Assembly (NCBI GenBank): GCA_947470895.1 | Contig: CANIVF010000020.1 | Coordinates: 1 to 61,606, forward strand | Origin: Bacteroidota bacterium | GTDB lineage: Bacteria; Bacteroidota; Bacteroidia; Cytophagales; Cyclobacteriaceae | Direction: 5' to 3' | DNA length: 61,606 bases | Part shown: positions 26,672-35,943 of the stretch, one piece after another | Numbering within the stretch: position 1 is the first letter of the stretch | How the letters are laid out: every line of letters begins with the position of its first letter | Translations under genes and position numbers: made by a program | The notes under the pieces: generated by a model | The model's database searches: none | Seen by the model: the letters and a program-made list of their open reading frames with translations, nothing else | Told to the model about the DNA's origin: nothing

Positions 26672-28249
26672 ATGAGCATATCTAATCGCCAGCAACTACT
26701 GAGTATTTCTATAGTCTTCATATTTGCATCCAACCTCGTCTATGCTCAAGAGGTAGTCTTCAAAGGAAACATCAACATAAAGGGAAAGGATACCCGTTTT
26801 ATTTCAGGTACTGAAAATGACGGAACGATCCTTTTGAATGTCAATAGAAGTGAAGGCGCAGATAATTTCTATCTCATCAATTCCTCAAATGAAGTAATTC
26901 AGGTTTATGACATCGAATCCTCTCCTGAAAAACTTTATAATGTTATTCACCTTACATCAAAGGGTGAGTATTTCTATGTGTACACGTATTACAAAGGGTT
27001 TTATACTCCACCTAACTCTGCCCGGCTCAATCTGACCTATTTGCAGTACCTGAAATTTGCACGAGATGGATCGCTTAGACCACAATTTATAAGTCTTACT
27101 GGGACAAATCCGTATGATGAATACATGACAACTCATTCCAGAAATGATACTGTCTATATAGTTGGTGTTAACAAAACTAAATATACTGTTTCCGTAAATA
27201 TGGTTACCCCAACACAAGAAGTCATTCGAAAGGAATTTGCATTTGGTGATAAAAAGGTTTTTCGTAAATTCTACAGAGAAGATTACTTCCCCGTAAAGGA
27301 TACACCAGAAGACTCGTTCGAAACATTCCTGCATAAGAACAAAGTCTATGTTAAAGAACAAGAATTAATTTTCATTTCTGATGACGATGATGGACCGGTT
27401 ACCAATATTCCCGGAAACCCATCCGCATCCCTTGATCGAAATACAACATTCATAACACGGCTCAACTTACTTACAGGAAAAGCAAATGTTCAGGAACTTA
27501 GGCACAACTACACAGTTAAGGCAAACCACAATAGTTTCTTATATGATACCAATTTATTCACCATCCGATTTACAAAGGACGACTATTCAATCTCCATTGT
27601 TGATTTACAGACACTTAAAGAATTACGAAGATACACTCAAACAGAAATAGAAAGCTCAATTGATTGGACAAAATTGATCGTATCCGAAAACAGAACGCTC
27701 ACGGGTGATGTCCTAAAAGCAGATTTCCAAAGGCGAATAAGTAAGGCTACACCCGTTATTGGCTTGCATTACAAGAGTGATGTTGATATATTCTTTGGTT
27801 TACTGGGAACTGATAATAGAACTGAAGACGGGAAATTGAAATTAAATTTAAGTATTGAAGCTAGTAAGTATGCAAACATATCATCATTAGGGCGCCTCAT
27901 TTACACTAGCGGAAATGTGGGATCATACAACAAACCCCCTACCTTGTCCACAGAATATGTTTTATTGAAGTTACCGATGTACTATGTGCCAGCTGCAATA
28001 AGAAGTGATGGAAAAAGAATGTATGGTAAAATACCCCTTCAAAAGCAAGGGTTCACATTATCGACCAGCATCAGGCCGACATCAACATATGATGAGCTGG
28101 AACAACTCACTGAAAAATGGAAGGAAAAATATAAAAGCAAAGCTGTCTTCTCTTTTGAAAATGACACCGCGGTCTTTCTCGTCTACCTAACCCATAACGA
28201 GGAAAACGATGATGTTTATGTTACCCTTGAAAAGTATCTCAGAATATAA
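26672..28249 (+). CDS. Exported protein of unknown function, 525 aa
   Basis: A 525-residue protein with a signal peptide (MSISNRQQLLSISIVFIFASNLVYAQ). The mature part is beta-rich with recurring motifs of the form FYLINSSNEVIQVYDI and KDDYSISIVDLQTLKELRRY, so a propeller-like fold is possible but unproven. It has no lipobox, sorting domain or catalytic motif I can recognise. It is lower in GC and more AT-rich in codon use than its neighbours by eye, and stands alone between xseA (divergent) and an S9 peptidase (convergent). Confidence 0.75.
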   Translation: MSISNRQQLLSISIVFIFASNLVYAQEVVFKGNINIKGKDTRFISGTENDGTILLNVNRSEGADNFYLINSSNEVIQVYDIESSPEKLYNVIHLTSKGEYFYVYTYYKGFYTPPNSARLNLTYLQYLKFARDGSLRPQFISLTGTNPYDEYMTTHSRNDTVYIVGVNKTKYTVSVNMVTPTQEVIRKEFAFGDKKVFRKFYREDYFPVKDTPEDSFETFLHKNKVYVKEQELIFISDDDDGPVTNIPGNPSASLDRNTTFITRLNLLTGKANVQELRHNYTVKANHNSFLYDTNLFTIRFTKDDYSISIVDLQTLKELRRYTQTEIESSIDWTKLIVSENRTLTGDVLKADFQRRISKATPVIGLHYKSDVDIFFGLLGTDNRTEDGKLKLNLSIEASKYANISSLGRLIYTSGNVGSYNKPPTLSTEYVLLKLPMYYVPAAIRSDGKRMYGKIPLQKQGFTLSTSIRPTSTYDELEQLTEKWKEKYKSKAVFSFENDTAVFLVYLTHNEENDDVYVTLEKYLRI

Positions 28250-28284
28250 CTCCTTCCTTGGGCTTTGTCATCACAGAACAATGC

Positions 28285-30285
28285 CTACTTCTTCGGAGGC
28301 AACTTCTCATTCAGTTTATCCGAATGCATATACTTGTTGAACCAATCGAGGTAACGTGTATAGCGATCTTTCTGATAGCTCGGCACAGCAAGGCCATGGT
28401 TTTGTTCTGGGTAAACAATAAACTGTGTGGGCACGCCCAATGTTTTCAATGCCTGGTACATTTGTTCGCTGCCGGCAGCGGGCACATTAAAGTCTTCCTC
28501 GCCTACCATATAGAGTGTGGGCGCTTTTATTTTCTCTACATTCATAAACGGATACGAAACTTTCATCCACTTGTCCATATTCTTCCACGGCACACCCAAC
28601 TCGGTTTCATATTGAAGGGTGTATTGATCGGTTCCATACATCGACAACTGCATGGCGCTGCCCGCACCACTGGCCGCTGCCCTAAAGCGCGGATCGCTAG
28701 CCGTAACATAGTCAGTAAGAATACCACCGTAGCTCCATCCACCAATGCCTAATTTATTTGCATCGGCTAGGCCGGTTTTGATCAGATGATCTGTAGCGCC
28801 CAGAATATCCATCACTTCTTTGTTTCCCCAATCGCCCGAGATGGCTTTACTAAACGCCATTCCTCGTCCGTTACTGCCGCGATAATTTACGGTTGCCACC
28901 GCATAACCTTGTGCGGCTAAAAGCTGTGGGATCAAATCAAAACTGAAATCATCCTGTGCTGTTGGGCCACCATGTATCCACATGATCAGCGGAAGCTTTT
29001 GATCTTTCGGTTTTCCTGCAGGCCAGAAGAGGAAGTTGCCCACACGTGTACCGTCTTTGCTTTTCGAATCAAAGGCTTCTACCGTAGCCAGCTTCAACGA
29101 CTTTAAAAACTCATCATGAATGTGCGTGAGCCTGCGTGTGGTTCCGTTTTCAATCACATAAATTTCACTGGGTGTCATTGGGTCGCTGCTTAAGGTTACC
29201 CAGGCATCTCCTGCACCTGGTTGAAGTGAATTGAATACACGATCGCCACTGGTGATGGCTTTCATCTTTCCATCGAGATCAAATGAAGTAACATGACTTC
29301 TCCGATCATCCTCCACCGTTACCATCACCGACTTGCTATCGGCCGACCAGCGAGGTGCCGCTACATCACGATCTGATGTGGCGTTGAGAATTTTTGGCGT
29401 TCCTCCATCTGTCGGAATAACTGCAACCTGTGGTTGATCGTACATATCATAGCCGGGAGTTTGGGATTTCAGATACGCAATCCATTTTCCATCGGGGCTC
29501 CAGGCTGGGTTGTTGTCACTGTCTTCCCATGTGGTCAATTGTTTTAAGGGCGCGCCTTTTCTGGCATCCATTACCCAAAGGTCACTGTTGCCATTGCGAT
29601 CAGGATCAGCGGTGCGATTACTTACAAAAGCAATCTTCTTGCTATCGGGCGACCAGATCGGATTGGCTTCCTCAAAATCTCCGATGGTCAGTGTGTCCAG
29701 TTTTTTAGTTTCTACATCAAACACATAAAGATGATTGCGCTTGCGCTCGAGGTAGCCATCGCCATCGGCTTTAAAGTGATAGCGATCGATCATGATCGGC
29801 TTCGCTGTCTTATCCTTTTTTTCTTCTTCCTCCTTCGACTCCTGGTCTTTAATGGTCAGCATAATTTTTTTGGAGTCCGGACTCCATACATAATCGCTGA
29901 TGCTGTATTTCAGATCGGTTAATTTTTCTGCTTCTCCTCCTCTGCGGTACATGCGCCAGATTTGTGATTTCTTGGTTTCATAGCGTGACGAAAGAAAGGT
30001 GAGGTATTTTCCATCGGGTGTCCATCGCGGTTTGCTTTCGCCTTCTTTGCTGGCGGTAAGTTTTACCGATTCTTTTCCATCCCAGCTGATCATCCAGATG
30101 TCTGTATCCGATTTATCTTTCACCGAATCGGGAGTAGATAATACATACGCCACCCACTTGCCATCGGGCGAAACCTGAGGATCGCTGATGGATCGGATTT
30201 TATAAATATCAGATGGTGTGATGGCGCGCTGGGCTACAGAAGTCAGAGCCATGAAAAGGAAAGGGAGTAGATAAAGTTTTTTCAT
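28285..30285 (-). CDS. Exported S9-family prolyl oligopeptidase-type peptidase (second)
   Basis: A 666-residue exported peptidase; the signal peptide is MKKLYLLPFLFMALTSVAQ. The N-terminal propeller has TolB-like blades (PQVSPDGKWVAYVLS, PRWTPDGKYLTFLSS, PIWSPDSKKIAFVSN, PAWSPDGKWIAYL). The C-terminal hydrolase domain has the nucleophile in GGWSYGGIL, the acid in VGEEDFNVP and the histidine in EQNHGLAVP. It belongs to the acylaminoacyl-peptidase-like group. It is convergent with the preceding unknown gene and separated from it by 35 bp. Confidence 0.92.
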   Translation of the reverse strand: MKKLYLLPFLFMALTSVAQRAITPSDIYKIRSISDPQVSPDGKWVAYVLSTPDSVKDKSDTDIWMISWDGKESVKLTASKEGESKPRWTPDGKYLTFLSSRYETKKSQIWRMYRRGGEAEKLTDLKYSISDYVWSPDSKKIMLTIKDQESKEEEEKKDKTAKPIMIDRYHFKADGDGYLERKRNHLYVFDVETKKLDTLTIGDFEEANPIWSPDSKKIAFVSNRTADPDRNGNSDLWVMDARKGAPLKQLTTWEDSDNNPAWSPDGKWIAYLKSQTPGYDMYDQPQVAVIPTDGGTPKILNATSDRDVAAPRWSADSKSVMVTVEDDRRSHVTSFDLDGKMKAITSGDRVFNSLQPGAGDAWVTLSSDPMTPSEIYVIENGTTRRLTHIHDEFLKSLKLATVEAFDSKSKDGTRVGNFLFWPAGKPKDQKLPLIMWIHGGPTAQDDFSFDLIPQLLAAQGYAVATVNYRGSNGRGMAFSKAISGDWGNKEVMDILGATDHLIKTGLADANKLGIGGWSYGGILTDYVTASDPRFRAAASGAGSAMQLSMYGTDQYTLQYETELGVPWKNMDKWMKVSYPFMNVEKIKAPTLYMVGEEDFNVPAAGSEQMYQALKTLGVPTQFIVYPEQNHGLAVPSYQKDRYTRYLDWFNKYMHSDKLNEKLPPKK

Positions 30286-30389
30286 AGGCGGACAAGATAA
30301 AAAGAAAATGCAATGATTTGCCAGTACATATTAGGCGTGAATATTATGTACATTTAATATGACCTAGTATTAATCAGCATTCGAATGAT

Positions 30390-30740
30390 ATGACTTCAAT
30401 CCACTGGACATTATTTCATGCAGATCCTTCGCGGGAGCCTCCTTTTTCGATAGAACTTGGCATTGCTGAAGATGGAATCCGAAAAGAGATTTTTATTGAT
30501 CACTGCGAGCATATTCCTGATGCCATAGAAAAACTCAAAGTGTGGTCAGGTGGCAAAAATATTCCATTCCCAACCACTTTTACTCTTCTTTATCCTATCT
30601 ATCTTGACGTTATGGGCTCGGATGATGAAGACACCATGCATCAGGTAGCCTGGCTTGTGAAAGAACAAGCCGACCTCAATAAATGGATGTTTGCCAGGGT
30701 AAATGGATTAGATGGTCGAACGAAAGAAAATTTTTATTGA
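30390..30740 (+). CDS. Hypothetical protein, 116 aa
   Basis: A 116-residue soluble, acidic protein with no signal or membrane segment. It opens MTSIHWTLFHADPSREPPFSI and contains DHCEHIPDAIEKLKVW and DVMGSDDEDTMHQVAWLVKE. I recognise no family. It has a proper ATG, a coding-like composition and its own upstream region, divergent from the S9 peptidase and convergent with the 3-hydroxyacyl-CoA dehydrogenase gene. Confidence 0.65.
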   Translation: MTSIHWTLFHADPSREPPFSIELGIAEDGIRKEIFIDHCEHIPDAIEKLKVWSGGKNIPFPTTFTLLYPIYLDVMGSDDEDTMHQVAWLVKEQADLNKWMFARVNGLDGRTKENFY

Positions 30741-30759
30741 TTTTTTGCCAGGCGATTGG

Positions 30760-31641
30760 CTACCCCTTCAAAAAATCTACATCGCGATAAGCAGGTTTCG
30801 GATATTTATAAAATCCTTCTCCGGTTTTTTCTCCCAGCTTACCTGCATCAATATACTCTTTCAACAACTTCGCGAAAGATTGTGATGGCACATCGTCTCT
30901 TTCTTTCACCACGTGCCAGGCGGTATCGAGACCAATGTTATCAATAATGCCGAACGGCCCGGTGGGCATGTGAAAGTTTACCATCCATGAGCGATCAATG
31001 TCTTCCATGCTGGCGATGTCTTTGGTTTTCAATCTTCCGGCTGCACCAAGTAATGCCATCAACATAAAATTGAAAATGTATCCCGGTGATTCTTTCTTCA
31101 CAATCACCGGCACTTGATTAAGTGATTTTCCTAATTCCTGTAAGAGGGGAATCAGTGATGCATCGGTAGTTGGGTGCGGCATGATATCCACCACTCGCGC
31201 ATAAAACACATCGTGAAAATGAAAGGCACAGAATTTTTCTGGTCGGTCGGAGATCGTGGCCAGTTGTGATGGAAGCAGGTATGAAGTGTTCGTAGTGAAG
31301 ATCGTTTTAGCCGGAGCCAATTCACCAATTTGCTTCCATGCTTTTTCTTTGATGGATAATTCTTCGGTTACGCTTTCGCTGATGAAGTCACAATCAGTTA
31401 ATGCACTTTTCAAATCGGTGGTGTAACTCATCCGCGAAAGCGCTGCTGCTTTCATTTCTTCCGTGAGCAGATTGCCTTTGATGAGTTGCCGCATGATTTT
31501 ATCCATCACGATTTTAGCTTGATCCAGGATGGGCTCGCTGATATCGTAAAAAATTACCTGATAGCCAGAGATCGCAGCCTGTAATCCAATGCGAATTCCT
31601 AATGTTCCGCTACCAATGATCGTGATGTTCTTTATTTGCAT
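30760..31641 (-). CDS. 3-hydroxyacyl-CoA dehydrogenase
   Basis: A 293-residue NAD-dependent dehydrogenase of the 3-hydroxybutyryl/3-hydroxyacyl-CoA type. The N-terminal Rossmann motif is IIGSGTLGIRIGLQAA; CDFISESVTEELSIKEKAW and TNTSYLLPSQLA are family blocks, and FCAFHFHDVFYARVVDIMPHPTT carries the catalytic His region. The C-terminal domain includes GPFGIIDNIGLDTAWHV and GKLGEKTGEGFYKYP. It is the last gene of a leftward acyl-CoA cluster but is separated from the kinase gene by 174 bp of repeat-rich sequence, so it may be transcribed separately. Confidence 0.9.
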   Translation of the reverse strand: MQIKNITIIGSGTLGIRIGLQAAISGYQVIFYDISEPILDQAKIVMDKIMRQLIKGNLLTEEMKAAALSRMSYTTDLKSALTDCDFISESVTEELSIKEKAWKQIGELAPAKTIFTTNTSYLLPSQLATISDRPEKFCAFHFHDVFYARVVDIMPHPTTDASLIPLLQELGKSLNQVPVIVKKESPGYIFNFMLMALLGAAGRLKTKDIASMEDIDRSWMVNFHMPTGPFGIIDNIGLDTAWHVVKERDDVPSQSFAKLLKEYIDAGKLGEKTGEGFYKYPKPAYRDVDFLKG

Positions 31642-31671
31642 TCTGCTCTTGGTTTAAATTCTTGCTTACCT

Positions 31672-31814
31672 CGGTCTGTGTCTTCACAGACCGAAAATTA
31701 TTTGAATGTTCTTTAAAAGTATTTTAATGTTATTATGGCCTGTGTCCTCACTGACCATGGAAAATGTGGCTATGAAAAATTTTTAACCACAATGGGCACG
31801 GAGTTTTCACAGAG
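31672..31814. repeat. Intergenic palindromic repeats, two related copies plus a CCACA/CACAGAG tract
   Basis: A perfect 9-bp hairpin, CGGTCTGTG-TCTT-CACAGACCG (31672-31693) followed by AAAAT, is echoed about 60 bp later by an imperfect copy, GGCCTGTGTCCTCACTGACC, also followed by GGAAAAT. A third segment (AACCACAATGGGCACGGAG...TTTTCACAGAGG) resembles the ACCACAGAG.ACACAGAG type of dispersed intergenic repeat. The function is unknown. None is followed by a good T-run in the direction of the genes, so terminator activity is doubtful. Confidence 0.55.
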
Positions 31815-31815
31815 G

Positions 31816-32871
31816 TTATATAGTATTTTTTTCGATCGCTCTTCTGGCATTTTCGCCACACGCATTGATCACATAAATGAGTGACGCAAAGCGCGGATCT
31901 TTAGTTAAGCCGTTTTTGAAGCGATGATAAATCTGCTGACAGATCACACCAACTTTAAACGCACCAAATACATAATAGAAAACCATGTTACCAATAGGTG
32001 TTCCGGATTGTTGTTGATAATAACTCACCACTTCGCTGCGTGTTAAATTACCGGGCTTCCACGTAAGACTAAACGGTTTCAGTGCATCCGCATCGCTGGC
32101 TTCGGCCCAATAGGCGAGTGTTGTCCCTAAATCCATGAGTGGATCTCCCACCGTAGCCATCTCCCAATCGAGAATGGCAACGATGTCGGTTAGATCAGTC
32201 GGGTTCAACACAAGGTTGTCGTATTTGAAATCGTTGTGGATGAACGATGTTCTTGATGTTATCGGAATATTTTTTTGCATCCATGCAACCACTTCATTCA
32301 TCGAAGCGATGTCATCCGTTTGGGCATTGATGTAGCGTTTTGTCCAGCCTTCTACTTGCCGTTGCACATAGCCTTCTGGTTTGCCGAGTGCATCTAATCC
32401 AGAGGTATGAATGTCGATCTGATGAAGCTTTACTAATTGATCAATGGTTGCTTTTGATAACGCGCGGAATGACTCTTCACTTATTGTCACATCTTTTGGC
32501 AATCGGTTTCGAAGAATGATTCCTTTCACGCGCTTCATGATGTAGAACTTTACTCCCATCACACGTTCATCCACACATAAATGAACGGCATCCGGCACTT
32601 TCGTGAATCTGGCTTTATGCAATTTGGTTAGCACCGTAAACTCACGCTCCATATCATGCGCTGATTTGATGTTAGCGCCAAGCGGTGGTCTGCGCAACAC
32701 ATATTCGTGATCACCGGCTTGCACAAAATAGGTCAGGTTAGAATAACCTCCGGAAAATTGTTTGATGGTAATCTCTTTTTCGAAGCCCGGCACTTTATCG
32801 CGCAGGTATTCTTGCAACTTTTGTTGATCAAGCTCCTCGCCTGCTCGGGTGTTGGTGGGTTGGTCGAGCAT
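31816..32871 (-). CDS. APH-family phosphotransferase (ACAD10/11 kinase-domain-like)
   Basis: A 351-residue kinase-fold protein. The nucleotide-binding N-lobe includes FSGGYSNLTYFVQAG and EYVLRRPPLG. The catalytic loop is FIHNDFKYDNLVL (HxDxxxxN) and the metal-binding Asp is in VAILDWEMATVGDPLMDLGTTLAYW. This is the APH type that is fused to an acyl-CoA dehydrogenase in ACAD10/ACAD11 and is separate in LvaA of the Pseudomonas levulinate pathway, where it phosphorylates a 4-hydroxyacyl-CoA. The acyl-CoA dehydrogenase gene ends 3 bp before its start, which supports that role. Confidence 0.88.
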   Translation of the reverse strand: MLDQPTNTRAGEELDQQKLQEYLRDKVPGFEKEITIKQFSGGYSNLTYFVQAGDHEYVLRRPPLGANIKSAHDMEREFTVLTKLHKARFTKVPDAVHLCVDERVMGVKFYIMKRVKGIILRNRLPKDVTISEESFRALSKATIDQLVKLHQIDIHTSGLDALGKPEGYVQRQVEGWTKRYINAQTDDIASMNEVVAWMQKNIPITSRTSFIHNDFKYDNLVLNPTDLTDIVAILDWEMATVGDPLMDLGTTLAYWAEASDADALKPFSLTWKPGNLTRSEVVSYYQQQSGTPIGNMVFYYVFGAFKVGVICQQIYHRFKNGLTKDPRFASLIYVINACGENARRAIEKNTI

Positions 32872-32874
32872 AGA

Positions 32875-34074
32875 TCAACGCATGTACTTTTTTAGAATCG
32901 ATTTTGCCAGTGATGTCTTATGCACTTCATCCGGGCCATCATAAATGCGTGCTGCCCGTTCATGGCGATACCAGAATGAAAGTAAGGTGTCATCGGTCAC
33001 ACCCAATCCTCCGTGCACCTGTATGGCGCGATCTATTACTCTCATCAATACATCCGCCACAAAAAATTTAATTGCTGAGATTTCATTTTTGGCAGCTTTC
33101 GCTCCTTCCATATCAATCTTATGAGCCGCATTCAACACCAGCAACCGCGCAGCATTAATTTCAGCACGGCTCTCGGCAATCCAGAATTGAACCATCTGCT
33201 GATGCGCCAATACTTTTCCTTCTTTCAATTGACGACTTACTGCTCGCGTACACATCATGTCAAAAGCTCGTTCACAAATACCAATCCAACGCATGCAGTG
33301 ATGAATTCGACCCGGACCTAGTCGCGCCTGCGCCAAAGCAAAACCTTTTCCTTCTTCACCAATCAGATTTTTAACGGGCACTTTGCAATTCGTGAACTGC
33401 ACTTCTCCATGACTCAGGTAATCTTCACCCACATCGCCCATGATCGGAATGTTGCGCATCAATTTATAGCCGGGATTATCCAGCGGCACAACAATCATGC
33501 TCGCCCGCTGATAGGGGTTTTCGTTTTTGGGATCGGTGAGCGCCATCACAATCGTAAACGATGCACCATCAGCCGCAGTCGTAAACCATTTATGTCCGTT
33601 AATGATGTAATGATCTCCTTCACGCACGGCCTTCGTTGCCATGTCCACCGGATTTGATCCGGCAAATTCAGGCTCAGTCATCGCAAAGCATGAACGAATC
33701 TCTCCATGCATCAATGGCTTCAGGTATTTTTCGTTCAATTCGGCTGTAGCAAAATGATGCATCAATTCCATGTTGCCAATATCTGGTGCATTGCAATTGA
33801 AAATATAATGACCCAATGGCGAGGTGCCCAACACTTCACTCACATAAGCAAACTCCGGTAGTGACAAACCAACGCCACCGTCCTGTTCCGATAAATGCGG
33901 TGCCCACAATTTTTTTTCCTTCGCTTTGGCGCGAAGCGATGTTAATAACGGAAGCGATTGGCGGAAAGGATGTGTGATAATGTGTAACTCAACGGGATAA
34001 ACTTCCTGTTCCAAAAATGAATTGTATTGAGGAAGAAGTGCTTTTACTTTGTCGCTATAAAATAAATCGAGCAT
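32875..34074 (-). CDS. Acyl-CoA dehydrogenase family protein (ACAD10/11- or LvaC-like)
   Basis: A 399-residue flavoenzyme; the ATG at 34074 (MLDLFYSDKVKALL) is chosen over upstream in-frame codons that overlap the SDR gene. Family landmarks are CFAMTEPEFAGSNPVDM (FAD/substrate region), INGHKWFTTAADGA, GKGFALAQARLGPGRIHHCMR and the C-terminal QVHGGLGVTDDTLLSFWYRHERAARIYDGPDEVH. In ACAD11-type systems the dehydrogenase fold removes the phosphate placed on a 4-hydroxyacyl-CoA. Tight spacing with the kinase (3 bp) and SDR (10 bp) genes suggests one operon. Confidence 0.9.
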   Translation of the reverse strand: MLDLFYSDKVKALLPQYNSFLEQEVYPVELHIITHPFRQSLPLLTSLRAKAKEKKLWAPHLSEQDGGVGLSLPEFAYVSEVLGTSPLGHYIFNCNAPDIGNMELMHHFATAELNEKYLKPLMHGEIRSCFAMTEPEFAGSNPVDMATKAVREGDHYIINGHKWFTTAADGASFTIVMALTDPKNENPYQRASMIVVPLDNPGYKLMRNIPIMGDVGEDYLSHGEVQFTNCKVPVKNLIGEEGKGFALAQARLGPGRIHHCMRWIGICERAFDMMCTRAVSRQLKEGKVLAHQQMVQFWIAESRAEINAARLLVLNAAHKIDMEGAKAAKNEISAIKFFVADVLMRVIDRAIQVHGGLGVTDDTLLSFWYRHERAARIYDGPDEVHKTSLAKSILKKYMR

Positions 34075-34084
34075 AACCAATCCA

Positions 34085-34846
34085 TTAAAGTGTGAATCCA
34101 CCATCGGCTGTAAACACGCTGCCCGTAGAATAAGCCGAAGCATCAGAAGCAAGGTACAACGCCAACGCAGCGATCTCTTCAGCTGTGCCTACACGTTTGA
34201 TTGCAAGCATCTTCATCACGGTGTGCATGATTTTATCATTGCTCCATAACGCTTCACTGAATTTGGTTTTGATCAATCCTGGGCAAATCACATTCGCACG
34301 AATATTATCCTCACCCCACTCCTTGGCCATCACTTTTGTTAATGAAATCAGTGCTGCTTTGCTTACACTATAAATTCCCAAACCCGGTTCGGGTCTTAAT
34401 CCTCCAATAGAACTGATATTAATGATCGATCCAGATTTCTTTTGTTTCATGAAAGGATAACTCTTCTTCGCCAACTCGAAAGGACCTTTTACATTAACGT
34501 TCATGATTTTATCAAAAGCGCTTCCGTCTGCCTCTGCAATCGAGCCAAATATCGGATTGGCAGCAGCATTGTTCACAACAATATCAACCGTGCCATATGC
34601 AGCAATTGTCGCATCTACTAAGCGGGCAATATCATCGGTATCGCCCATGTGACACGCAACGGCTTTGGCCTGGCCTCCTTTTTTTATAATCGACTCAACC
34701 ACCTGATTGACTGCCTCAAGCTTGCGACTGGAAACAATGACGCGTGCACCGGAAGCAGCATAGAGCTCTGCTATCGCTTCACCGATGCCCTTACTCGCAC
34801 CTGTTACTATAGCTACTTTGCCGGAGAGATCAAAAAGAATATTCAT
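34085..34846 (-). CDS. Short-chain dehydrogenase/reductase (LvaD-like position)
   Basis: A 253-residue classical SDR; the ATG at 34846 (MNILFDLSGKVAIVTG) is preferred to one 9 bp upstream. The cofactor motif is TGASKGIG, the NNAA motif is present, the active-site Ser is in IINISSIGG, and YSVSK is the catalytic Tyr-Lys pair. The C-terminal stretch SAYSTGSVFTADGG is typical. As first gene of the leftward cluster it could reduce a 4-ketoacyl-CoA to the 4-hydroxyacyl-CoA used by the kinase, as LvaD does, but this is inferred from context. Confidence 0.9.
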   Translation of the reverse strand: MNILFDLSGKVAIVTGASKGIGEAIAELYAASGARVIVSSRKLEAVNQVVESIIKKGGQAKAVACHMGDTDDIARLVDATIAAYGTVDIVVNNAAANPIFGSIAEADGSAFDKIMNVNVKGPFELAKKSYPFMKQKKSGSIINISSIGGLRPEPGLGIYSVSKAALISLTKVMAKEWGEDNIRANVICPGLIKTKFSEALWSNDKIMHTVMKMLAIKRVGTAEEIAALALYLASDASAYSTGSVFTADGGFTL

Positions 34847-35044
34847 AAGAAACATTTAAATGATTACATGCTTGTCCGTTAAAGATAGTCGATTAATTAA
34901 TAAGAAGTTCTTCGCTATAAGGCCATTTCATTTGTATAAAGCCCTCTTTGAAAGATGACTTAAATCATAATTTACGTAAGGGGAATCCATTTATGCGTTA
35001 TCCTTTCATTCTATTTGAAGGCACGCTCATCCTTGGGCGTTATT

Positions 35045-35079
35045 TTTGCGTGGAAAGGTTTCTGAATTTTGTATTTTTA
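35045..35079 (+). promoter_or_regulatory. Possible promoter before the Gly/Ser-linker protein gene
   Basis: TTTG at 35045-35048 and TATTTTTA at 35072-35079 (one mismatch to TAnnTTTG) are 23 nt apart and lie just upstream of the ATG at 35098. This fits a -33/-7 pair with a short leader. Confidence 0.3.
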
Positions 35080-35097
35080 TACTACAAATCTATTCTT

Positions 35098-35931
35098 ATG
35101 AAGTTTCATAATGTATTAGCCTTGGGTGCCGGCTTATGTCTGGCATCCGTTGGCACAGACGCTCAAGTCTTGAACAGACTCAAGCAAAAAGTGGAAAACA
35201 AGACCGAACAAAAAGCAGGACAAGAAATTGACAAGCTTTTTGGCGGTAAGAAAAACCAATCTGGTAATCAGAGTGGCCAGGGCGGACAAAGCGGAGCGGG
35301 TGGAAAACAGGGTGGACAAGGTGGAAGTGGAAGCGGTGGCAGTAACCCTTCCAATAAAGGCGGTGGTGGTTTGATATCTACTCCTCCGGATGTGAATCAA
35401 AACCTGATTGATGCCGAAGCTGCCTACAAAAAGAACAGCTATGGCGAAGCGCGCTACTCCGTGCAACAAGCCATGCTAGGTGTGGAGTTAGAGATTGGCA
35501 ACAAAATTATAAAATCACTACCCGAATCAGTTATTGGCCTTAATAAAGAAGCTGAATCAGATGAAGTGACCAGCACCGGTTGGGGATGGGCCGGCCTCAC
35601 CATACACCGTGAATATTCTGATAAAAATGATAAACAGTTTAGCGTAACAATTTCGAACAACTCCATTTTAATGGCCGGAGTAAACGCTTACCTGTCGGGA
35701 GGTTATGCACAGCAAACCAATGGTGAGCAAAACTGGAAACAAACGAAAGTGAAAGGCTATCGTGCAGTAATTGAATATAGCGAAGGTAGTGGCTATACAT
35801 TAAGTGTACCTATCGGGCAGTCATCTATTATCGTTTACGAAGGAATCAATTTTGTCTCAGAGCAGGAAATGATGAAGTCTGCCGAAGTCATTAACATTGA
35901 CGCCATCAAAAAAGAATTAGGAGAGCAATAA
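35098..35931 (+). CDS. Exported protein with Gly/Ser-rich linker, function unknown (paralogue A)
   Basis: A 277-residue protein. The ATG at 35098 gives the signal peptide MKFHNVLALGAGLCLASVGTDAQ, whereas the longer frame from 34948 would bury it. The mature part has a short charged helix (LNRLKQKVENKTEQKAGQEI), a Gly/Gln/Ser-rich linker at about residues 58-100, and a C-terminal domain of about 165 residues starting AEAAYKKNSYGEARYSVQQA. That domain is repeated, diverged, in the next gene. I know no name for the domain. The two genes are 12 bp apart and surely form an operon. Confidence 0.78.
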   Translation: MKFHNVLALGAGLCLASVGTDAQVLNRLKQKVENKTEQKAGQEIDKLFGGKKNQSGNQSGQGGQSGAGGKQGGQGGSGSGGSNPSNKGGGGLISTPPDVNQNLIDAEAAYKKNSYGEARYSVQQAMLGVELEIGNKIIKSLPESVIGLNKEAESDEVTSTGWGWAGLTIHREYSDKNDKQFSVTISNNSILMAGVNAYLSGGYAQQTNGEQNWKQTKVKGYRAVIEYSEGSGYTLSVPIGQSSIIVYEGINFVSEQEMMKSAEVINIDAIKKELGEQ

Positions 35932-35943
35932 AAAAATTCAGTT

